64,000 bases of DNA from Sipunculus nudus (lineage: Eukaryota; Annelida; Sipuncula; Golfingiida; Sipunculidae), in contig CM049315.1 of assembly GCA_026874595.1 (NCBI GenBank), positions 17,817,664 to 17,881,663 of the forward strand. The letters are read 5' to 3'. This document shows, one piece after another, positions 12,722-25,350 of the stretch. Numbering within the stretch: position 1 is the first letter of the stretch; each line of letters begins with the position of its first letter. The notes beneath the pieces were generated by a model. It saw only the letters and a program-made list of their open reading frames with translations, did no database searches and was not told the DNA's origin. The position numbers and the translations under genes are program-made.

Positions 12722-13519
12722 TGTTACGGAACCTAATATAAACAGATCACATATGTGTGATGAACACACATTTTGTAATGGAGAAAAAAAAATCAGATTC
12801 TGTAACACAAGGCAGCGTGAAATGTCTAGGGGAATGAATATAGAAGTCAGTGTATTTTTGTTAACAAATAACTATAATTTATTCTTCAAACAACCCTAAC
12901 AATACAATACACTAAATCAATACAATTATACAGTAAAACAGCGGTATAGCAACTAGTCAATACAATCACATAGAAAATAATGTGCACAGTACCTGGATAC
13001 CAACACCATCACAACGATAAGTCCTTTAAATGTAAACTCTCGGAGAATGACAGTCCATTGGAAAATTCTTGCAACAACCCAGAAAGTCAACTGAAGTCCA
13101 AATGCATAAAATCCAGGAGAAAGTCTTTGAAAATCAATAATTGCCGCATTAGTCGGATAAGTTCCTATAATCTGACACACGCTTCTGCGTCCGCTGGAAT
13201 CTTCTCTGCTCTCTCTGTCCCCTCCGTTCTAAAACGCAGCCCCTTTATATACCTTCATACCTTAAGCCGAGAATTGTCCACTTCTCGAACAGTCTATAAG
13301 ATCTTGCACAACACAGTAAAACACGCGTTTCAGGAATTCTCTAGAAAGACATCGCCATGCCTCTACACACCATGGTGTACACGTGATTTCGCCCCAAGCC
13401 AGCATAACAACAAGAGTTCAACCAGTACGGATTAAACATAGAATGTAATACGCGGCCAGACACGAGTGCCACAACAGGAGTTACTTCCGTGTCACATAAT
13501 AGAAAGAGCACCTGTAACA
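12722..13519 (-). mobile_element. Solo LTR (copy A)
   Basis: A 798-bp block whose minus strand begins TGTTACAGG and ends CCGTAACA, contains GGTATATAAAGGG (TATA box) and an AATAAA-type region, and matches 52086-52852 over nearly its full length in opposite orientation. There is no internal gag-pol next to it, so it is a solo LTR. I see no matching target-site duplication (flanks CACCT and AAAAT), which suggests rearrangement or inter-element recombination. It lies in the long intron of the C-type lectin gene. The 151-codon open frame at 12980-13435 lies within it and is not a gene. Confidence 0.85.
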
Positions 13520-16000
13520 AAATACCTTTTGAAAAAGAATGTATGTGATTTCTGGCTTCCTTTGTGTATAAATTAATGATCTAAAGGTTTTGAAAAATTC
13601 TTATAAGGCCTCCGTGAAGGATGTTTGAACTTGTTTATCAACAACATGTTTGTAAACACAGCAATGTTGAAAAACGAGAAAAAAACATGAACCTAAGGTG
13701 GTAGGTTGCATATATGCGGAGGGTAAAAAGGTCACTTGTTGCAAAACGCCATTTGCAAAGCTCTGGCTTATCTGACTTGTTGCCAGATGCCTTGTTGAAT
13801 TTGTTTCGATAATTTGGCCCCTACATTTTATAAAACGTTGATAGAAACAAAACAAGCAGCCTGTGTGCGGTGATATCAACATTTTCTGGCCTATTTTTAT
13901 TAAAGCTCCACAGGATTACCTTTAGTTTATAAAGGTCAGATAGGTGATTGGGCCCCTTTAACTGTGGGACATTACGCTATGATAATATTCACGTTGATTA
14001 TAGCAAGATTCAGGTTTTTTTATATCATGCATAAAGTTCCATGGGGTACCAAAAATGCTGATATTGATAATTACTGTGAAACGGTCCCTGCGTCTCAATG
14101 CCACCTTGTGTTCATCGCGTGAAACGCAATGGTCAATAATTCCTTTGTATATCTGTTATGCAGTAGAATGGATTGCAGAAGTGAGTGGCTATACATTCTA
14201 TTTCTTGAGCTTAAATGGTATTCAGTGTTTTAACACTAAGCGATTTTACCATAAAAAATAATACCGTCTTCCTAAATACACCTATCCAAGCAGCCAGAAT
14301 CCCCACTGAGTAATAGATATCAAGGCCATATCTGTTTTTTGTGACATTTAAAATATGTCCTTACCGGGGAAGAGCACAGTGTGATGTCCTTATAAGGTTC
14401 CTGTTATTTCGTACGACTTTCTATTATTCCCTTCAGGAAATTTGATGCAACCCAAGCGTGTTAGGGCACCTTCGGCCTGGTCGGGTGGAATTCAATGAAA
14501 TCTTGCAGTTTAAACATAAACTCTGCTTAACCTTTGTAGGGAAGTCGTAGGAAAGCGCAGACAGTCGTAAGATAGCCCTATTATACGATTTCAATGTCGA
14601 CACACCTGCATTGGCAATTCAAAATCGCCGTAGATAATCACTGTTGTTTAACCGCAAATATAGTGACAGGTCGCTACGATATTTTCTTATTCGTAAGTGG
14701 TTTGTAGATTATCAAGGTGGAACCAAGTCGGCCGTGTGGGATTTAATTGCAGTTCGGTGATACTATCTTTCATGAAGCCTCGTACTTTTCCAGCAGATAA
14801 GTGCAAATATGACCAGAATACTTCAGTTGGTGATATAAGAACCAAATTTTGCATGTCTGTTTGTTTAAGACCCCTTTAGAAGAAAAAACGTTAGCCAGGC
14901 GAAAATCAAATATAACTGCCATTTTTATTTTGCAAGATGGCCGCCATTTAGCCTCTTCTCATAAGCATTTTGATGTAACTTTTGCAAATGTGGTCAGATG
15001 TTAATGATCTGTAAACCAATTAGTGGGTTATGAGGTATTGAAATAACAAATATGTCATGCCCAAAGTTCTATGATGCATATTACAGCAATTATATTATAA
15101 TGCAAAGGCGTCTCCTTAAACTGTGCTCACCGGGTAAAAATTATCAACCTCTGCTTATCCATAGATATATATATATGTAAATCAGTCTGTCATTCTGTTA
15201 ATATTTCTTGTAAATGTGACAGCTATGATACTGCTTACCATAGGTATGTTTTTTTTTTCATTAGAGGTTACAATAAGTTATGAGTGTCAAATCTGCATTT
15301 GCATTTTATGGTAGAGCTTTTGTTTTAAGTGTTTCCCCTGTATAAAGAATGCTAAAAGGGAACACACCAACATACTATCAATAATTACATGAACCTATGA
15401 CAGTTAATTTGACATTTATTAGATATACTTTAGATTACATCATTTTAATAGTAAAGAATCGTGTATCAAATATTCTACAATTTAGTCTACTTGCTGTCTT
15501 CTCGTATGCTTTTAGAACTGTGGATATTTAACATGTTAACTCTGCATGTAATACTCTATGCGGTCTACTGGACACCCCTTTGGTATTTTTATGTTAGCTG
15601 TGTTACAGAGGTGTGTAACTGTATCTTTTTACCAGGGTCACATGTTAAGATTTTTATTTCCTCATGAGGTATTTAGTGTCAACCAAGTTTTGGCAGTAGG
15701 CTTTTACCGTTGTACAACAATTTGACTTCATGAACATTAATATTTACAATTGCTATGAAATATGCAGAATCTACTGAGATATATAAGTCAAGAAATTTAA
15801 TTTTACATAAAATCTTTTTCTTCTTTAATTTAAATCTTACTATACTGGGCTGAAGAATCGTGACTTTTATCGTCATCTTTGTTACTATACTTCTTTTGCA
15901 GACAAACTTAACTAAGGTTTAACTTTGCAATATTGCATGTTGTCGCCAATCAAATGTATGTTGCATCAGGGTTCAAACTTTATTTGATCGGTAATAATTC
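13520..16000. other. Lectin intron sequence, mostly unrecognised
   Basis: Within the 8.4-kb lectin intron. A fragment at about 13940-13968 (AGGTGATTGGGCCCCTTTAA) matches the right end of the TTAA-flanked MITE at 34579-35039. Otherwise nothing recognised. Confidence 0.45.
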
Positions 16001-16009
16001 AGCAGGGCC

Positions 16010-17412
16010 TATTGTTGGCCACAAGAGACATTCAAAGATGCAGTCGTCCGTTAACAAAGCATTTTGATACAAAAGCTCCACTATCTAAACAACTAATGCA
16101 ATGAACACCATGATTCTATGCATGCACGTTAAATCAATTCCTGCAGGCCGGTGGCGTCACCTGTTTTTATTTTTAATTTTTAGGCATTTTTTCTCTTTTT
16201 TTGTGAGCTTCAATGATGCAGTCGTCCGTGAATGGGGCACAAATCGTAATCTTATTACTTCATATCGATGGAGGTCCATGAAAATCTCCTTGGAAACCTG
16301 AGATAAGGTCACTGTTAGTGTTACCCATATCTTCTGAGCTATAGAGCTCAGAGGTACCCCCCTTCTCCCCCTCGGGAATAATTAAATGTTGATACTAAAA
16401 GCTTCAGGATATGAAAAACTAGTGCATTGCTGACCATGAGTCTTTGCATGCATATTGTTCATGGATTAGTTCATCAGTTCGTACAGACTGGTGATGCGAC
16501 CTGTATCTTTTCGATTTTTTACGCAATTATTTCTCTATTTTTGAGACCTTCAAAGTTGCGGTCGTCCGTTAACAGGTCACAAGTCATCACCACTAGACAT
16601 AGAAATTTCTAACCTGACATCCCGGAAGGTCCCTGAAATATCTCTTTGGAAACCTGAAATAAGGGTTCTGTTTCCCATATTCTCCGAACTATTGTGCTTA
16701 TAACTATACCCCCAGGATAATTGAAAATTTCATACCAAAGCTCCTGAATCTTAATAACTAATACATTGATCACCATGATTCTTTGCATGTATATTGATCA
16801 TGGAGTGTTTCATCAGTTCCTGCAGACTGGTGGTGCGACCTGTTTTTCTCGAATTTTACGCATTTTTACCTCATTTGACTGAAAGTCATCTGAGCTATAG
16901 CGATCACTCTTTGTCAGTCGTCCGTCAGACCGTTATCAGGGCACAAATCGTAACCATTGAGCATAGAAACCTATAATGAGGTCAACGTGACATATATTCT
17001 TTGAGTAAAGGAGGCTGTTTAACCCCCCCCCCCCCCCGAATAATTAAAACATACACACTAATTGCCTGATTCCTCAGGACCGGCCCAGATGGATTGCCAA
17101 CAAATTATGTGTGCTTATGGCTCATCCTGAGAGTGTGCATCCTAAGGGTTCCTCAAAAGTTCTCCACAGAAACTTGAAATAAGGTCACTGTGACCAGTAT
17201 TCTCCGAGTTACGGGGCGTGTTTGAGCACCCAAGAAATATTGTAACAAGTATATACAAGTAACCAGATCACTCAGGAAGACTGGATGGCTTGATGAACTT
17301 TAGCTGATATGGATGAATGATGAAGCAACCTACATTATCTTAATTAGTTGCCTGTGCAGGGACATAATGTCAACATATCAGTCAGCTGAGCGTCATGACC
17401 CATGGGTTACTT
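16010..17412 (+). repeat. CAGCTGA-headed repeat with tail
   Basis: Several internal units of the 338-bp family (GATGCAGTCGTCCGTTAACA..., ATGATTCTTTGCATG, TGGTGGCGTCACCTG), a second head-like block at 16875-16935 (GACTGAAAGTCATCTGAGCTATAGCGATC), a C-run near 17022-17036, and a terminal tail at about 17373-17411 (CAGTCAGCTGAGCG ... CATGGGTTACTTGTTT). The tail matches that of the element ending near 50521, which identifies the 3' end of the family. Confidence 0.75.
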
Positions 17413-17639
17413 GTTTGAAACACAGAAACCAAATTCAAATTTGCTAGTTTTTTTTTTTTTTTTGAATCAGGAGTAAGTCATCCAAGTGTAAATACCTTTA
17501 AACACAATTCATTGTCGTAGTGTTTCACATTAAATATTAAGTTTTAATGACTTAATAAAATTCGTTCATGGCAAACAAAGAAATGTACTTCGAGGCGATT
17601 GGTTTCTTTACAAAGTACAGAATCTTTGAAAACAAAAAA

Positions 17640-18560
17640 AAAACAAGAGGCCAAGAGGTCAAGTGCTTGTCTGAAATGACGAAGAAATAGTCAAACGACT
17701 GTGCTATGAAGAAGAGGAAGAAAATGGGTCATTGTTTGTGAAAATAGGACCAACATTGACAAAGTTATGAGGGAATTAAGATTTTGAGGTGTTTTGATGA
17801 ACTTGAACTTTAACCTCTATAAAATACACAAACAGCTTCCGGAAATCGGTCTTATATACGATACGTGTTAGTTACAAAGTGATTCCTGCAAAATTGTGGC
17901 CTGCAGAGTGCTAATTGTAAGACGCAAGAGCCTACAATCAAGCGAAACTGAGGACTTCTGACAAACAGACAGACATACTGACAAACGACGTATCGGAGCT
18001 TAGCAGATATCTATCAAAGGTATGGGGAAGTTGAAGAGGAGCAAAAGTGGTATAATTCATGTAGGTAAGGTTAATAGTTTTCGAGATATGGCCAAAAAAT
18101 GTTGTGACGTAGTTTTCAATGTGCAGTGGACCCTAGCAGTCATATGAAAAATGAGTTCCGATATTAGTGCGAGACATGAGATGTATTAGTTCCAAAAGGA
18201 TTTCTGCTAGCTGTGGCCTGTAGAATCCTATATGAAAAACACAAGAACCAGCAAGAATGCGATATGGAGGACAACTGACAGACAGACAGACATACTGAAA
18301 AAGCTACACAAAGTTGAGGCAAGATGATTGAATCGTCTTATGAAGAAGGCACAGAGGAAGAAAATGAGCCTAAGTTTGTGAAGATTGGACCAATATTGAC
18401 AAAGTAATGATGAAAATAAAATTTCAAAGTTTTTCGATGACCTTGACCTTTTACCTATGTTGACCAAAAACAATAGCCTTCCAGGACATTTTACTGCATA
18501 ATTGTGGCCAGCAGACAACCGACAAACAAACACACACATAGGCATACGCAACTGACCAAC
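17640..18560 (+). repeat. Second dispersed repeat family (ACAAGAGGCC head) with internal reiterations
   Basis: Starts AAACAAGAGGCCAAGAGG. It contains repeated blocks GAAGAGGAAGAAAATG, GGACCAA-ATTGACAAAGT, GATGACCTTGACCTTT-like and GACAGACAGACATACTGA at about 17700-17965 and again at 18290-18450. There is no coding content. The minus-strand open frame at 18228-18614 is inside it. Confidence 0.6.
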
Positions 18561-18619
18561 ATGTTTGCAGAAACCTTCGATTTCCGGCAAGCAAAAAATA
18601 CACGCGGATGTCATGTGAG

Positions 18620-19630
18620 CCCCTTAACATTTAACCCTGTGTTATTAATTGTAATTAATTAATAACTCATTTCTGAACTAGAATTTTCCCATATCACATG
18701 GTACATTTTCAATTAATACCCAGTACTCACTTGTTGAACGTGAACGTAATGAGTGAATATATCTGATTCAGAAAAGAAATCTGTTCAAGTTGATAGTTTC
18801 TTCATATTATTATTGAAAAGAATTCCTCTGCAGGTAAATATATAAAATCATCTTTTACAGGATAATTATATTGCTTTCATTGTCTTTTTCATAAATTTAT
18901 ATTTAACAGGGATCTAAAGTTAAAATAAATTGTAATTCAAGAGTGATGCCCGGTTATGGTTATCTCTTGCTCCCCTCGCCCAGAGGTACAAACAGATGCA
19001 GACTTTAACCTGATATATAAGAGCTGCCCGTAGATTTTCTTTTATTCCAGAGGTCCGTTAAAATGCAAAAAAGTGACCAAAATTTTGTATTTTTCACAAT
19101 TGGGATATTGATGTATGTTCCTTTATAATTTAAAAGTATGTAAAGTATGGATGGCACACCAGATGATTTGCTTTTGTAATAACAATATGCAATATGGTAG
19201 CTTATACATGTACTTGTATGAAATTTAAAAAAAAATAAGTTTCATTAATATCATGACAGTATTTTTTATACTTCAATCAGTTATTTTTTTTTTAAATGAC
19301 TAGCGGTATACCAATTGTTTCAATTGAATTCTATTGAATACCCCTACCAAATCTGGTGCTTGTATAATCAACTGATGTATTCTGCACTTCTCTGCCGGAC
19401 TATACTGACTTCCTGGAAGGCTGCAGGACCCGACAAGATTATAACTCATTCGCCGCTATGTGTACATAACTGCATTTGTAACTCACAACATTTCGACAAT
19501 ACTGTTTCATGAACGCGACTGTGTTTGAGAAATTGAAACACACATTTTTTATAGATTTACTATGTTCTGCTATTAAAAAAGTTAAGAAGTGGCCGTTTCT
19601 GGCGAGGTCACTGGTCCATCTTCAGTTCTT
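18620..19630. other. Lectin intron sequence, nothing recognised
   Basis: AT-rich intron sequence with homopolymers. No gene or element recognised. Confidence 0.4.
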
Positions 19631-19639
19631 CGCTGAGCT

Positions 19640-20500
19640 GATGCGGATGTCAGCTGATGGACAGTCTGAGCTATAACGATCACTCTTTATCCGTCGTATG
19701 TCCGTCTGTCTCTCCTTCCGTCCATCTATCCGTCTGTCTGTCCACTAACAGGGTACAACTCGTAACCGTTAGAACTAGAAACCTGAAATAAAGTCAGTGC
19801 GACCTATATTCTTGGAGTTATGGGGCGTGTTTGGACACCCAGGAATAATTACAATTTTAATACAAAATATTCTTTATCTCAGACAATAATACACGAATTA
19901 CCATATACCTTGCCTTTAATATCGATCATGACTGGTTGGATCAGTTCCCGAAGACTGTTTTTTTTTTCTTTTTCTTTATTTTCACACATTTTCAGCGATA
20001 TTTTAAGAATGATAAATGACACAAAGGTTTCATTTTCTCAGTTGTCGTTTCATCTAGTGTCCTGAAACCTCATAATTTTATTGATCATGACAAGTTTCAT
20101 AATTCCCTTAAGACTGGTGGCGCCACATGTATTTTTTTCATTTTTTTCTGTTTATTTTCTTTCATTTTTAGACTGCCAAATTACAGTGAGGTGTCAGTTT
20201 CTCTCCTATGGTTTCATCTGGTTTCCTGAATCCTGGTATTGTTTATTATGTCTTCCCTACCCCGCTCGAGACAATGTTTTTAGAACTATTATCTGTCGCT
20301 GAATCCGTCGTCAGTCTTTGCCTAACCTTCAGAATATATGGATTTTATGATCCCCGTAACTTTGGAAGCACTGCATATTTTTTCTTCAAAATTGACAAAC
20401 CAGTTGTTTCCGCCAAGTAATCGGAAGAATCCTAATAAATTGTTAAACTTGATCTTGATATACAAGGTCAAATCAGCCGAATTATGGTTCGTGAGATATA
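19640..20500 (+). repeat. CAGCTGA-headed repeat, diverged
   Basis: Head-like CAGCTGATGGACAGTCTGAG and GATCACTCTTTATCCGTCG at about 19650-19695, a GTCCGTCTGTC-rich segment, CTCGTAACCGTTAGAACTAG, ATTCTTGGAGTTATGGGGC, then GACTGGTGGCGCCACATG near 20113. Diverged from the 60-kb array but with the same block order. Confidence 0.6.
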
Positions 20501-20811
20501 TATGTGGTATTAAAGTCTTTGATTTATAGTAGATAGCCGATACGGGAAATTTGGAAAAGAAGTTGGCTATAAATTTGTAGAATATGGAAGTGAACTTAAG
20601 GAGCGGCTGATGACAAATAAAAACTATTATGAATAGTAATTATCATTCAAAGAAATTTGTAGGAATTGGCAAAAGATCATGGCGGAGGGCTTTCGACGAT
20701 TCAACAGTTTCCTGCAACGCTGCAACGGTTTCCTGCAACGCTGCAATGATTTATAATATATTTGGCTATCGTAGAAAACAAAAGTCACGAAACATCTCAA
20801 GGATTACCGAC

Positions 20812-21027
20812 CTGTTTCATGATCATTGCCTCCTATCCATCCAAATTCCCATTTCCTGACCATTGTCGTAAGAAATTCATTTTCTGCCTCTGTTTCGATC
20901 TTGACAAGTAAAGATTGATACATTTTGCACCTCTGGTCGGCGTCATGCCAATCAGCCGGGAATTCTCCTTTGGCAAAATAGCAGGAGTTTTGAAACGCCA
21001 TCCAACCGATCGGACAACCAGCTCCAT
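20812..21027 (-). CDS. C-type lectin domain, N-terminal exon
   Basis: A 216-nt exon with an acceptor (ACCGACAG) and a donor (CAG|GTCGGT), phase 1 at both ends. It encodes the first half of a C-type lectin domain: GCPIGWMAFQNSCYF (first disulphide pair of long-form domains), then ADQRC, LVKIETEAENEFL and GWIGGNDHET. It joins in phase to 12419 to give the standard WIGxND...WKWSDGS order, and in phase to an upstream exon at 22855-22955. The domain therefore has all six canonical cysteines. No signal peptide exon was found. Confidence 0.88.
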
Positions 21028-21029
21028 CT

Positions 21030-22850
21030 GTCGGTAGAAATGCATTCATAAATAAACCCTTCACTCTCGACATGAAAGCATATTTGATTGTTCAACATTT
21101 GATCTCGCTAAATCAAATCATGAAATAATTTTTGTTACTGAAATAATTATATTTTTAATTTTGTCTAATTTTTTTTATTTTTCTTCATAAATGTTCTATG
21201 GCTGATGAATAGTATGATATCAATTATAATTCTTTATTCAGATTGCAGATGTTTTCAACTAACATTTTATTTAAATGTGAAATAAATATGCAAAATATTT
21301 TTTTTTAAGTTATGGAAAGTATGATTAATTTATAACAAAGATATAACAAATTTGATAAATTTATTAGAAAAGAATGGGGGAAATGTTAATTTTAATGTAC
21401 CTTCTGAATATCATGAAAATAGAAGTATGCGAAATTTTAATGATGGTATTTCCCTGCTGTCAAAATATAGATGAATACAAGTAAGGACTGCAAGAACATT
21501 AAAATTGTAGTAAATGATTTAGAAATACTTGATTTACCTGATAATATCAAGCAGCATGACACCAAAGTAAAACAAATAAATTTTGCGCCTGAACAGCTGA
21601 ACATTCTGGTTTAGTTCAGTGACATCAGGTTCTGCTAGGGGAACAAGAAGCTGCAAGTGTCGTATACTAATATTGATTCGGTTTTTTTTTATCCTGCATT
21701 AGTCTCTGTGGAAATATTAAAGTATTGACTAGATATCAGACGAAAGCTAGACAGAACGGCAGACAACAATGATATTGTAAGTGTTTACTTATACTATGCT
21801 GATAGCACAACATTAACTGCATCAGATTCGTTTTCACATTAATGTATAGTGCTAAATGCATTGATGGCCATAAACCATGTACATTTGTGATTATTTATGA
21901 TCACTGACCCGCTCCTCTTGTGTAGCAACATGAGACTTATAGTGAGACATATAGTGCACATGTCATTGAAAATAAACTGAATGTTACCTTCTGTTTAAAA
22001 CGTGCACCAAACGATACTGATATATATCATGTTTATCATGCCAATACTGCGAGACCATAGGTCTGATCTTAAGAAACAATGGAAGAGAAAACACAGAAAA
22101 AAAACACCTTTTAGAAGTTTGAAAAATCTCGACTTTTAAAGTTACACGGCATGGCCACCAGGTGGCGTGTGCACTATTTTTATTTTTAGCGCCACTGATC
22201 GCGCCACTGTCTACAATCGACCTTTGACCTCTGAATAGCCGTGACGTCACGTGAATGTGATCGCGCCAGATGCAATAACAATTTCCCCTCCACTAACAGG
22301 AGTCAACACGCTCTTTACACAGCGCTTTACTTATAGGCCTAGTGGTAATTTGGTGCGTCACTAGGGTGTAATGCTATTGTGGGAATGTGCCGGTACATAT
22401 GGGCGAGATTGTGTCACTTCATGTCGGCTAGGCACAAACAGTATCTTTTGTCCGTCTGGTTGGGCAACCCCAGTAGGAAGTCCATACAACTATGTGGGGA
22501 ATCTATGCAAATGAACCTCTCCCCTGCAAAAGCAGCTACTTTTCGAGGATATACCCTCATTTTCATAAAAAAATCCTTCCCGCCTTACATCGCAGTTTTT
22601 ACAAGCATGCCAGATTCCTATAGGCTGTTACAACTGGATGATACCAAGAGCCCGCGTGGAGAAGAAGCAAAATCTCATTTCATTTACAGTAAGAGGCCAT
22701 GTATTTCGTTCTTACTGATCATTCGGGGACAATTTTGGTCTCAATATTAATGGTAATATGTAGGGGTTTTATAGTGTCTTTATGATACACAAGAAACATG
22801 TGCCCAAACGTATTTTAACAGTTTTGTCCAACAATATGTAAAGTAAACTC
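21030..22850. other. Lectin intron sequence, nothing recognised
   Basis: Intron between two lectin exons. A CACGTGAATGTGATCGCGCC block near 22243-22262 resembles part of the MITE family at 34-35 kb. No gene is seen; the open frames at 21984-22250 and 22379-22750 have no recognisable motif. Confidence 0.4.
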
Positions 22851-22854
22851 TCAC

Positions 22855-22955
22855 CGTACTGGGTTATACTGCTAGTTGAGCAAGACGGACTAGCGGTACT
22901 GTTTGTACCTTCTTCTGGACAATCACCATTCTGGTGAAAGCTGGCCTGCCAGACA
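22855..22955 (-). CDS. Upstream exon of the C-type lectin gene (linker)
   Basis: A 101-nt exon predicted from an acceptor (CCCACGTTGCAG) and a donor (TACG|GTGAGAG). It enters in phase 2 and leaves in phase 1, which matches the lectin-domain exon at 21027. It encodes a Ser/Thr-rich linker with two Cys (DCPEEG and PSCSTSS) and possible N-glycosylation at NST. It is open throughout in this frame. It is identified only by splice fit and position, so it is less certain than the two domain exons. The gene's first exon with a signal peptide is not recognised in the window. Confidence 0.5.
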
Positions 22956-22959
22956 CTGC

Positions 22960-23073
22960 AACGTGGGTTTATAGACACGTGTCCATCCTTGACCAACTAA
23001 TATCACAGACACTGGGCATGCAGGGTATTATATGCCTTTTGCTTATATTCCATACACTCAGTCACTCTGTTTG

Positions 23074-23128
<55 letters not shown>

Positions 23129-23640
23129 ATATCCTTTGTTATCTGGGCTTTGTGTAAAATACAGGGAAGACTTAAAACAGACCGTATAAATTTATTGAAA
23201 AAAAAGAGATTAAATAATGACCCTCCCAATGGCTCCGATGTCAGTGATATTAAATTTTTCAAATGGGATTTTATATTATATTTTGATGCGCATTAATTTA
23301 CATATCAGCATTACAATTATTTTTTAACTAGTCATTTTGGAATTTCTGCGTAAGAAAATGATTATTTGAGATAAATTATGACACATATTACAGAAACTCT
23401 TGTATTTTAAACATTTAAAATGACATACACTTCTGGCAAATCAGATTGAAGAGGCACCCACTTCTAAATTAAAGTAATATAAAGGTATGTGTGTAGGTGT
23501 GTGTGTGTTTGCGGTATGTTAAAATTCTGTTGTAAATTACAAGTTACGAATGATAAATTGAATTGATTAAATTCTAAATAACTTTCTCGTGAAAAATTTA
23601 TTTCCTTTATATTTCGGAAACGGCCAGGATGTTTGCACGG
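22960..23640. repeat. (TA)n microsatellite and AT-rich flank
   Basis: A (TA)n tract lies at about 23080-23132 with interspersed TTTATA. Poly-Tyr-Ile open frames across it are artefacts. Nothing else recognised. Confidence 0.7.
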
Positions 23641-23649
23641 ACGTTGTAA

Positions 23650-24380
23650 AGACTACGCAACGTGACTTTTGTTATCAGGGATCGACATTAGCAGAAAAGT
23701 AGCACTGGCACAGTCAGGCCGAAAAATTCACTGGTCCTCGAAGAGTAACATGTGGTCCTCGAAATGCATTTCCTGCATTCATTCAATCATGGTAAAGCCC
23801 ACATTAACGGAATCAAATTACGACATAGGCTACATGCGGTATCTGGTGAGATGGTATAAATCTAATTTGTCATATTCGTATGTTCTTAGTTCTGAAAAGG
23901 TGCTCTCCAATCTTTGCCCGGTGAACCTTATAGATACTCTATAATTAATATCCAATTTTGTGACTAACCATGTAATTTTAAAGATTGTTAAATATACTCA
24001 TTCATTCACCCACCCAGTTAGTTTCTAACTAAACCAAACAAAACTAACTAAACTAAATACTTACCTTGATTACACTGAACACATCCACTCAATCATTCAA
24101 CTATCACCTACCTACGTACCCATTCATTCACTCACTTATTATCCAACTCATTCCCAAACTTCCTACAGCACTCGCCCACTACCCCACTCCCTGACTCACT
24201 CACTCATTCATTCAACGCACCCTCCAAATCAACCAGTCATCCATCTACAACTCATTCATTAGCCGCCCCTGTCCATAACCATGCGGAATCTTTAAGCGTT
24301 ATCATCGTATCCATTCACCACTAATAATTTCACCCATTCATTCATTAACATGACGAAGCAAAATCAATGAACAAAATATT
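23650..24380. repeat. 3' flank of peptide gene copy 1 with degenerate CATT/CACT repeats
   Basis: Between about 24000 and 24360 runs a degenerate tetranucleotide-like array (CATTCATTCAC, CACTCACTCATTCATTC). Arrays of the same kind lie just past the poly(A) signal of copy 2 (38330-38560, complementary sense) and copy 3 (41300-41560). The block at 23660-23960 also matches 38620-38875 in inverted sense, so the duplication reaches beyond the gene. Confidence 0.7.
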
Positions 24381-24401
24381 CACAATGTAATGCTTTAAAC
24401 T

Positions 24402-24407
24402 TTTATT
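24402..24407 (-). promoter_or_regulatory. Poly(A) signal, peptide gene copy 1
   Basis: AATAAA on the minus strand within the block GTGCACAATAAAAGTTTAAA, which is conserved at the same relative place in copies 2 and 3. Conservation across all three copies supports use. Confidence 0.7.
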
Positions 24408-25195
24408 GTGCACTGAATCAAACAGTGAAAATGTATTTTTAATTACTTTTTTTCCGGATCAGCCTTTCATCTTTTGAAAGAAATAAAACTTTAATGTTCA
24501 AGTAATGTTTGATTCTTCTTCTTGTGAATCATGAAAGGTTTTGGTTTTTAGAGTGATGTTGATTTGAGGGTTATCTGAAATATGATAGAGACGTAACATT
24601 AAAAGAAAGCAGATTTCATCATATCACCTTAAAATCTGAATTTATTATAGATGATTACACGTGATATCGAGTACTTTGCAGCATTACATTTTGCTAACTT
24701 CAAGCTTTGGTGACCCTGCTCCTCACGCAGCGGTTATACACTATAGACCTCCCAGACATCCTTTTGTATTACATATGCTTTGTATGGCAAGGTTCTCTGG
24801 GTACGAACACCAGGGCGCGCAAGAGGAAAAGAATTGTAATGAGAGCGTGATTTTGCATTGTGCATCCAATCCAAATTGACACCCGCTCGCGTTGGTTTTA
24901 TTCTTGGTCATATGCAAGAACGGGTGTTATGAGACCAATTAGAGAGGGCGTTGTTTGTTTAAAATGTTGGCTGCAGTGTACAATAATGCAGTGTGCGGTT
25001 ATAATTTATTTTTAATTATAAACCTGTCTTTTTACAAATACAGTATTCTGACGGTGTATCCGCAGTAAAATAAAATAAATACATGGTCTCGGAAAATGAT
25101 TAATAACAATTTAACCTTGATTGAAAATTCAGGTATCACTCACTCAAATAAAAGAAATAATGTCTCGTTGTTTTCATTTACGATCTGTTACCGGG

Positions 25196-25305
25196 CTACT
25201 CTTTTTCCTTTAGGAACGGAGCTTGGTCAAACTCATCTCTGTCCAACTTCGCATCACCTGAAGTCACATAGATATGAATTTGTGTGTGTATATAAATATA
25301 TATAG

Positions 25306-25350
<45 letters not shown>

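Noticed and set aside
12980-13435. 151-codon open frame on the plus strand
   Set aside because: It lies wholly inside solo LTR copy A, antisense to its transcription, and its match at 52 kb does not keep the frame.
24000-24360. CATT/CACT periodic array considered as CRISPR-like
   Set aside because: Degenerate tetranucleotide repeat in a eukaryotic context with no spacer structure.
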